Shown in pieces: positions 59,364-64,000 of a stretch of DNA of 64,000 nucleotides (the stretch's first letter is position 1; each line of letters opens with the position of its first letter). The position numbers and the translations under genes are program-made. The notes below the pieces were generated by a model. That model made no database searches, was not told where the DNA came from, and was given only the letters and a program-made list of their open reading frames with translations. The stretch is from Fibrobacter sp. UWB5 (lineage in GTDB: Bacteria; Fibrobacterota; Fibrobacteria; Fibrobacterales; Fibrobacteraceae), in contig NZ_MWQH01000002.1 of NCBI RefSeq assembly GCF_002210295.1, positions 346,901 to 410,900 of the forward strand, written 5' to 3'.

Positions 59364-61412
59364 TTAATGCACGCCGTCTTCGTTGGCGGATTTCTTCTCG
59401 CTATACCAAAGCTGGATTTTTTCACGGGCTTCTTCGCTGAAGGAGTCCTTGTCTTTTAGAATGGTTTCGGCCATCTGCAAGGTTTGCGCGATGAGTTCCT
59501 GGTCGGCAATCCAGTCAAACCAACGGAATACCCAGCTGCCGCTCTGCTCGTTACCTTCCAGGTTGCCGGCGCCGCGGGTCTGCAGGTCGAGTTCTGCAAT
59601 CTCGAAGCCGTCATCGGTGTGGCTGAATTGCGTGAGGCGTTCCAGCGAATTGGTGGCAGCTTCGCCATCGGGCAACATCAAGAAACACCAGGCCTGCTGA
59701 TCTCCGCGACCGACTCGTCCGCGCAACTGGTGCAGCTGTGCTAAGCCAAAACGGTCGGGCTGGTCGATGGCCATGATGTTTGCTTCGGGCACATTCACGC
59801 CGACTTCGATTACCGTCGTTGCCACAAGAATATGGACTTCTCCGGCGGCGAATCGCTTTAAAATGCCGTCGCGCTGTTCTTCGTCCATTTGACCGTGAAT
59901 GCCTTCTACCACGACGCTGGAATCAAAGGCGCGGAGTTCGTTGACGACGTCGTCTACGCTACGAGAGTTGCCTTCGTCATCGCTGCCGACGCGGCTTACA
60001 ATCCAGTAGCACAAGTTTCCGCCCTTCGCCTCGCTGCAAATGAATTTCTTCATGTCGCCGCGCTTGTCGGGGCTTACAAGGCGCGTCTTCACGGGCTTTC
60101 GGCCTGCAGGCTTTTCTTTAATTGAAATCACTTGCAAGTCGCCGTACAAGGTCATGGCGAGGCTTCGCGGAATCGGGGTGGCGCTCATCACAAGCATATC
60201 GGGGTATTCGCCCTTCGAAAGCAAGGCTTCGCGCTGGTTCACGCCAAAGCGGTGCTGTTCGTCGATAATCACGAACCCGAGTTTTGCAAAAGTCACATCT
60301 TTCGAAAACAGCGCATGCGTTCCGATGACAGCTTGGCAAAGCCCCATCTGGAGTTCGCCCAGAATCTGGCGCTTCTCGGCGGCGGGGGTCGCCCCAACTA
60401 AAAGTTGAATGCGCATTCCTGCGGCCTCGAAGAACGGTTTCATCTGCTTGAAGTGCTGCCTGGCCAAAATGTCGGTCGGCACCATCAATGCGCATTGCTC
60501 GCCAGCGCCGCATACGGCCAGCATGGCGAGCAGGGCGACCACCGTCTTGCCACAGCCCACATCGCCTTGCAATAGGGCGTGAAATTGCTTTTTGCCGTTC
60601 AGGCCGTCGATAATGCGGTTCAGCGCCGCGTCCTGCCCGCCGGTCAAGTTGAACGGCAAGCGCGACTTGGCGAGCATGACCTGGCCCAAGTCAATTTGCC
60701 TTTCGTGCCCGCGAACCTTCTGGTTCTCGCGTCGCTTTACCATGCGCAGGCAGAAGGGGAGCAGTTCCAAAACCTTGAGCTCCCGCTTGGCCTTGCGAAT
60801 CGAATCGAAGTCGGCGGGCTTGTGCAGAATGCGCAAATCGTCTATGACGGGCTTGTAATGCAGGTAATCGGTGAGTTCCCTAGGGCAAATTCCCGAAAGC
60901 GTCAAAGCGGGAAAATGAAACACCACGCTGAACCAGTTACGAAGCGCCCTTTGCGTAATGCGGGCCTTGATCATCGCTTCGGTCATGGAATACACGGGCA
61001 GAATCTGGCCGCTGAACTGTTCGTCCTCGTCCATGGGCTGCATGTCGGGATGCGTCATCTGGAATCCGCGGTATTCGCCTACAACGCCTGTGGCGAGCCA
61101 GCGGGTTCCCGGCTTCAGTCGCCTGCTTTGGTACTGCGCGCCCTGAAAAAACGTAAGCGTCAATTCTCCGGTGCCGTCGGCCAGGGTCGCGACATAGCGG
61201 CTGCCTCGCCCGCGGATAATTCCGCCGCGCAAAATCTTTCCGATTACCACGACGCGGTCGCCGACGTGCAGGTTCCCGATAGCGGTCACCTTGGTCTGGT
61301 CCAGGTAGGTACGGGGAATATTGAATAGGAAATCGGCAAGCGAAACGATACCCGCAGACTTGAGAGCCTCGAGGCTCTTTGGACCCATCTTGGGGAGGTT
61401 ACTTAAGTCCAT
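59364..61412 (-). CDS. recG: ATP-dependent DNA helicase RecG
   Basis: 682 residues: N-terminal wedge/OB domain (LHVGDRVVVIGKILRGG near 45-65), helicase motif I LLQGDVGCGKTVVALLAM near 280, motif II DEQHRFG, motif III SATPIPRSLAMTLYG, and motif VI QLRGRVGRG. RecG remodels stalled forks and Holliday junctions. It starts 3 nt after the mlaD-like gene ends, so the two are co-transcribed. Confidence 0.97.
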   Translation of the reverse strand: MDLSNLPKMGPKSLEALKSAGIVSLADFLFNIPRTYLDQTKVTAIGNLHVGDRVVVIGKILRGGIIRGRGSRYVATLADGTGELTLTFFQGAQYQSRRLKPGTRWLATGVVGEYRGFQMTHPDMQPMDEDEQFSGQILPVYSMTEAMIKARITQRALRNWFSVVFHFPALTLSGICPRELTDYLHYKPVIDDLRILHKPADFDSIRKAKRELKVLELLPFCLRMVKRRENQKVRGHERQIDLGQVMLAKSRLPFNLTGGQDAALNRIIDGLNGKKQFHALLQGDVGCGKTVVALLAMLAVCGAGEQCALMVPTDILARQHFKQMKPFFEAAGMRIQLLVGATPAAEKRQILGELQMGLCQAVIGTHALFSKDVTFAKLGFVIIDEQHRFGVNQREALLSKGEYPDMLVMSATPIPRSLAMTLYGDLQVISIKEKPAGRKPVKTRLVSPDKRGDMKKFICSEAKGGNLCYWIVSRVGSDDEGNSRSVDDVVNELRAFDSSVVVEGIHGQMDEEQRDGILKRFAAGEVHILVATTVIEVGVNVPEANIMAIDQPDRFGLAQLHQLRGRVGRGDQQAWCFLMLPDGEAATNSLERLTQFSHTDDGFEIAELDLQTRGAGNLEGNEQSGSWVFRWFDWIADQELIAQTLQMAETILKDKDSFSEEAREKIQLWYSEKKSANEDGVH

Positions 61413-61415
61413 GGC

Positions 61416-62429
61416 TTACTTTGCTTCGCTCTGGGCCTTTTCTTTTTGGGCCTGTTCAGCACGTTCGCGCGCCTTCACGCGGGCCGTCTTTCCGACAAGG
61501 TTCAGGTTCTTCCAGGTGAAGGGCTTGATCGGGTTGCCGTTTTCGTCAAGCATCTTGATACCCTTGGTATCGATGGCGCGTACGATTTCGTTCAGCTTGT
61601 TGACCAATTCGTTCACCTTGTCGACTGTTTCGGAAGAATACAGAATCTTGCTGTAAATGGGGTCCGCTTCGATATTGTTGATCAACTCGTTTGTTTTTGT
61701 GGCGCCTTCCGAAATCTGCTTCATGGCGTTTTCGGCAAGGGCGAGTTTTTCGTTAATGGTGCCGGTTACGGTTTCGATAGCGGAGTCGGCTTGGTTCGTC
61801 ACCACGAGCAGGTTGCGGCTGGCAACGTCGGCCTGCTTGAACAGGTTGTTCAGTGCCGGCTGTAAAGTCTGGAGAGTCTTTTCGGTGTTCGAAAGAGCCA
61901 CTTCGATATTGCGAATGACGTATTCCACCAAGTCGCTTGCTGAACGGTGCGTCGAGTCGCCATTTGTTACCAGGTACACAATCTGGCGGATCGTTTCGAC
62001 CTGTTCGTTCACGTTTTCGATATAGCGCAACACTTCGGCAATACCCGGTTCGAAATGCCCCGTGTGAATGTAGCTTTCGGGGAGCACCTTGCCCGTCTTG
62101 GACGGAATGATTTCGAGCCTGCGCTGGCCCATGATCGCATGGTTGATGTTGTTGAACTGGGTGCCTTCGCGAATCACGATAGGCTCGTTGAACTTGATTT
62201 CAACGCGGGCGCGGTCGCCGAGCCATTGAACTTTGCCAATTGTTCCGACCGTATAGCCGCGGATCATCACCTGGTCTTCGGGCTGCAGGGAACCGAGCTC
62301 GTCGAAATCGACCTGAATAATGGATGATTCCTCATGATGGGCATCCCACATGGAATAGGCGATGAGGGCGAACAGCCCAAACAACGCTACCAGCGAAATG
62401 TAACCCAATGCGCGGTCGGAAATCTTCAT
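61416..62429 (-). CDS. mlaD: MlaD/MCE-family membrane-anchored lipid transport protein
   Basis: 337 residues. One N-terminal membrane helix (about 8-28), then an MCE domain (about 37-125; FDELGSLQPEDQVMIRGYTVGTIG), then a long helical C-terminal part with coiled-coil tendency and a Lys/Glu/Ala tail. MCE proteins form rings or tubes that move lipids between membranes. Permease and ATPase partners (MlaE, MlaF) are not adjacent. The start is 5 nt after TATATTCT. Confidence 0.87.
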   Translation of the reverse strand: MKISDRALGYISLVALFGLFALIAYSMWDAHHEESSIIQVDFDELGSLQPEDQVMIRGYTVGTIGKVQWLGDRARVEIKFNEPIVIREGTQFNNINHAIMGQRRLEIIPSKTGKVLPESYIHTGHFEPGIAEVLRYIENVNEQVETIRQIVYLVTNGDSTHRSASDLVEYVIRNIEVALSNTEKTLQTLQPALNNLFKQADVASRNLLVVTNQADSAIETVTGTINEKLALAENAMKQISEGATKTNELINNIEADPIYSKILYSSETVDKVNELVNKLNEIVRAIDTKGIKMLDENGNPIKPFTWKNLNLVGKTARVKARERAEQAQKEKAQSEAK

Positions 62430-62434
62430 GGCCG

Positions 62435-62442
62435 AGAATATA
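62435..62442 (-). promoter_or_regulatory. TATATTCT box, mlaD-recG
   Basis: 5 nt before the mlaD-like ATG. Confidence 0.5.
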
Positions 62443-62453
62443 GTAAAAATCTC

Positions 62454-63728
62454 TCATCTCACGCTCCCTAGCACTCTTTCTATTTCGGTGATGTCGGTGA
62501 TTCCGTCTTCGACTAGCTTCAGGGCGTTTTCCCGGAGGGTGCCGTCAACGTAATTGCCGTCGGGCGTTAGAATCTCGACCACCGCTTGGCGGCCCGAATA
62601 GGGGAGCGCTTGGGCCGGGCGGCAGCGTACCAGGCGCTGGGCCATAATGCCCAGGAGTGATTCTTGCAGGGCCGTGCGCGAAATGCCCAAATCTTCAAGG
62701 CGGGTGAATCCGGCTTTGGCAGAATTCGTGTGCAGGGTCGATACGACCAAGTGCCCCGTCTGTGCGGCGCGGAGGGCGATTTGCGCTGTCTCCTTGTCGC
62801 GGATTTCGCCGACCATGATCACGTCGGGGTCTTGGCGCAATATGGCCCGGAGCGCTACGGCAAACGTGAACCCGCATTTTTCGTTCACTTGCACCTGAGC
62901 CACCCCTTCCAGCGGATACTCCACCGGGTCTTCGATCGTCGTCACGTTGATTTGCCTATGCGCGATTTCTTGCAAACCGGCGTGGAGTGTCGTTGTCTTT
63001 CCGGATCCAGTCGGCCCTGTTACCAGGAACAATCCCTGCGGGCTATGGAACATCTCCCGCAAAAACTTGAGACTTGTTGGACTCAAACGCAGTGATTCCA
63101 GCTTTGTGTATGGTTCGCTTTCAAGGCGTGAAAACGCAATCGGGCTACCCGCCGTCGGTAAAATCCGGAGCACCGCTTTTTCGCCTCCTTGTACGGGGAG
63201 CGTGCTCACACGAATGTTGGCGCTATGGCGGAACCCGCTAAAGGTAAACGAGCCGTCATGCGGAATTCTTTTGTCTGTAATGTCAATCTCCGAAAGAATC
63301 TTGAGTCGGACTAAAACCGGTTCGCCAATCCATAAAGGCAAACTCTTGTAGTCGTTCAGCAATCCGTCTTGCCGCAACCGTACGCGGAATGCCTGCGGTA
63401 AGGGCTCCAAGTGAATGTCGGTGGCCTTCAAGTCTATGGCCTGTTCAATCAGGCTGTCAACCAGATTCACAATCGGTTCCGATTCCCAAGAAGCGTTTTG
63501 CGCATTCTCGGGCTTTAATAAGTCATCGTCAAAATTCTCGGAATCGAGGCTCAACAACTGATGAATCTCTGCCTTGCTCTTGATGCAGGCTTGCACGGGT
63601 GCGCCAAGCTCCGTTCGCACCTTCTGAAGCAAAAAGTCATCGCTGTCGTTCGTCACGGCAACACTCAATTCGCCGAGTAAGGCAACCTCGTGCTCGCGAC
63701 ACCATTTCGTAGAAAGAATGCGTTCCAT
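62454..63728 (-). CDS. GspE/PilB-type secretion or pilus assembly ATPase
   Basis: 424 residues. The ATPase core is complete: GPTGSGKTTT Walker A near 238, the Asp box EDPVEYPLEG, IMVGEIRD Walker B and the His box TGHLVVSTLHTN. The N-terminal domain is short, and the tetracysteine zinc module usual between the Walker B region and the C-terminus is missing: the place reads RLVRCRPAQALPYSG with a single Cys. It powers a type II secretion or type IV pilus machine encoded elsewhere. The start lies 4 nt after TATTTTCG. Confidence 0.9.
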   Translation of the reverse strand: MERILSTKWCREHEVALLGELSVAVTNDSDDFLLQKVRTELGAPVQACIKSKAEIHQLLSLDSENFDDDLLKPENAQNASWESEPIVNLVDSLIEQAIDLKATDIHLEPLPQAFRVRLRQDGLLNDYKSLPLWIGEPVLVRLKILSEIDITDKRIPHDGSFTFSGFRHSANIRVSTLPVQGGEKAVLRILPTAGSPIAFSRLESEPYTKLESLRLSPTSLKFLREMFHSPQGLFLVTGPTGSGKTTTLHAGLQEIAHRQINVTTIEDPVEYPLEGVAQVQVNEKCGFTFAVALRAILRQDPDVIMVGEIRDKETAQIALRAAQTGHLVVSTLHTNSAKAGFTRLEDLGISRTALQESLLGIMAQRLVRCRPAQALPYSGRQAVVEILTPDGNYVDGTLRENALKLVEDGITDITEIERVLGSVR

Positions 63729-63732
63729 ATCG

Positions 63733-63740
63733 CGAAAATA
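63733..63740 (-). promoter_or_regulatory. TATTTTCG box, GspE-type ATPase
   Basis: 4 nt before the ATG at 63728; partial match to TAnnTTTG. Confidence 0.4.
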
Positions 63741-63814
63741 AAAAACATTCCCGCGTAAGCGTGCAACACATTGTTTGCAAGTTTTTTTGCCGGGCAGAAT
63801 CTGTGAGCCCTAAG

Positions 63815-63981
63815 CGACTCGTCTGAACGAGTCGTGTGGGCGAGAGCGAGGCGAAGTCACATTCTTGTTTAAACGATAGAGCCGAGCGGTCTTTGGTAAG
63901 CCGAACGGTATTAAAAAGTCCCGACTCTAGTGAGTCGGGACTTACTTGTAAGAACGAAAACCACCAGCTAGGCTGGTGGTT
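63815..63981. repeat. Right-edge hairpin cluster, possible IS200/IS605-type end
   Basis: Three perfect hairpins: CGACTCGT-CTGA-ACGAGTCG (63815-63834); a 12-bp stem AAGTCCCGACTC with 4-nt loop (63916-63943); a 10-bp stem AACCACCAGC with loop TAG (63959-63981). Such subterminal hairpins are typical of IS200/IS605 elements or their REP relatives, but no transposase is inside the window. Confidence 0.45.
63834..63892 (-). repeat. 60-bp dispersed repeat, copy B
   Basis: On the minus strand it reads AGACCGCTCGGCT, then a diverged centre with AATGTGA, then CGCCTCGCTCTCGC, as in copy A. Confidence 0.7.
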
Positions 63982-64000
63982 CTAAAGAAGCCTTCTGGCG

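Overview
The window looks like chromosome of a Fibrobacter (phylum Fibrobacterota), a gut fibre degrader. The case rests on: a lipoprotein with two FISUMP domains (the Fibrobacter succinogenes major paralogous domain) at 45.2 kb; a TIGR02147-family regulator at 54.0 kb; many lipoproteins with a C-S/G lipobox followed by Ser-rich linkers; secreted plant-polysaccharide enzymes (GH53 galactanase, PL1-like pectate lyase, alpha/beta-hydrolase esterase); C-terminal sorting-like domains of the type IX kind; and promoter boxes of TAnnTTTG type as described for the related Bacteroidetes. All calls come from reading the sequence by eye; no database search was run.

Layout. 0-6 kb: yicC (partial), a metX-metW fusion, dtd, fabV, pth, guaB. 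6-15.7 kb: an outer-membrane-like protein, gatA and a small membrane protein in a start/stop-overlapped operon; ung overlapping a THUMP-like methyltransferase gene; then a phosphoesterase, a ResB-CcsA fusion, dgt and a pyrimidine nucleotidase. 15.7-25 kb: envelope genes (PDZ protein, LptD-like protein, lipoproteins) with maf, a rodZ-like gene, hisB and rpmE2. 25-33 kb: GH53 galactanase; a tightly coupled aromatic/NAD operon (chorismate mutase, prephenate dehydrogenase, a degenerate EPSP-synthase homologue, nadK, lipoprotein); ffh. 33-46.8 kb: an accessory-looking stretch with a His-rich hydrolase, a Met-rich barrel protein and a CC-motif small protein, a MATE pump, a FliB-like Cys-rich protein, a VWA lipoprotein, two GNAT genes plus the remnant of a third, an SDR and the FISUMP lipoprotein.

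46.8-49.8 kb is the strangest part. A structured leader with mutually exclusive hairpins precedes a small ribbon-helix-helix gene. A DUF2442-HTH gene follows behind a palindromic operator. Then comes an AT-rich two-gene cassette on the other strand: a membrane/coiled-coil protein and a protein with a HepT-like HEPN domain. The block lies between two copies of a REP-like palindrome and ends in a mosaic of hairpins and a 7-bp tandem array. I regard it as the best candidate for an undescribed toxin or defence-type system.

49.8-64 kb: ilvC, a GLUG-like surface protein, a dCMP-deaminase-like gene, a TIGR02147 regulator overlapping the pectate lyase gene, an esterase, the RNase P RNA gene (rnpB), recG, an MCE/MlaD protein and a GspE/PilB-type ATPase, then a hairpin-rich right edge.

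One signal runs through the whole window. A TAnnTTTG-like box sits only 4-7 nt before the start codon of many genes, usually without a Shine-Dalgarno sequence, which predicts leaderless or nearly leaderless mRNAs. Other genes carry the same box further upstream together with a clear AGGAGG-type site. This spacing rule was used to choose several start codons.
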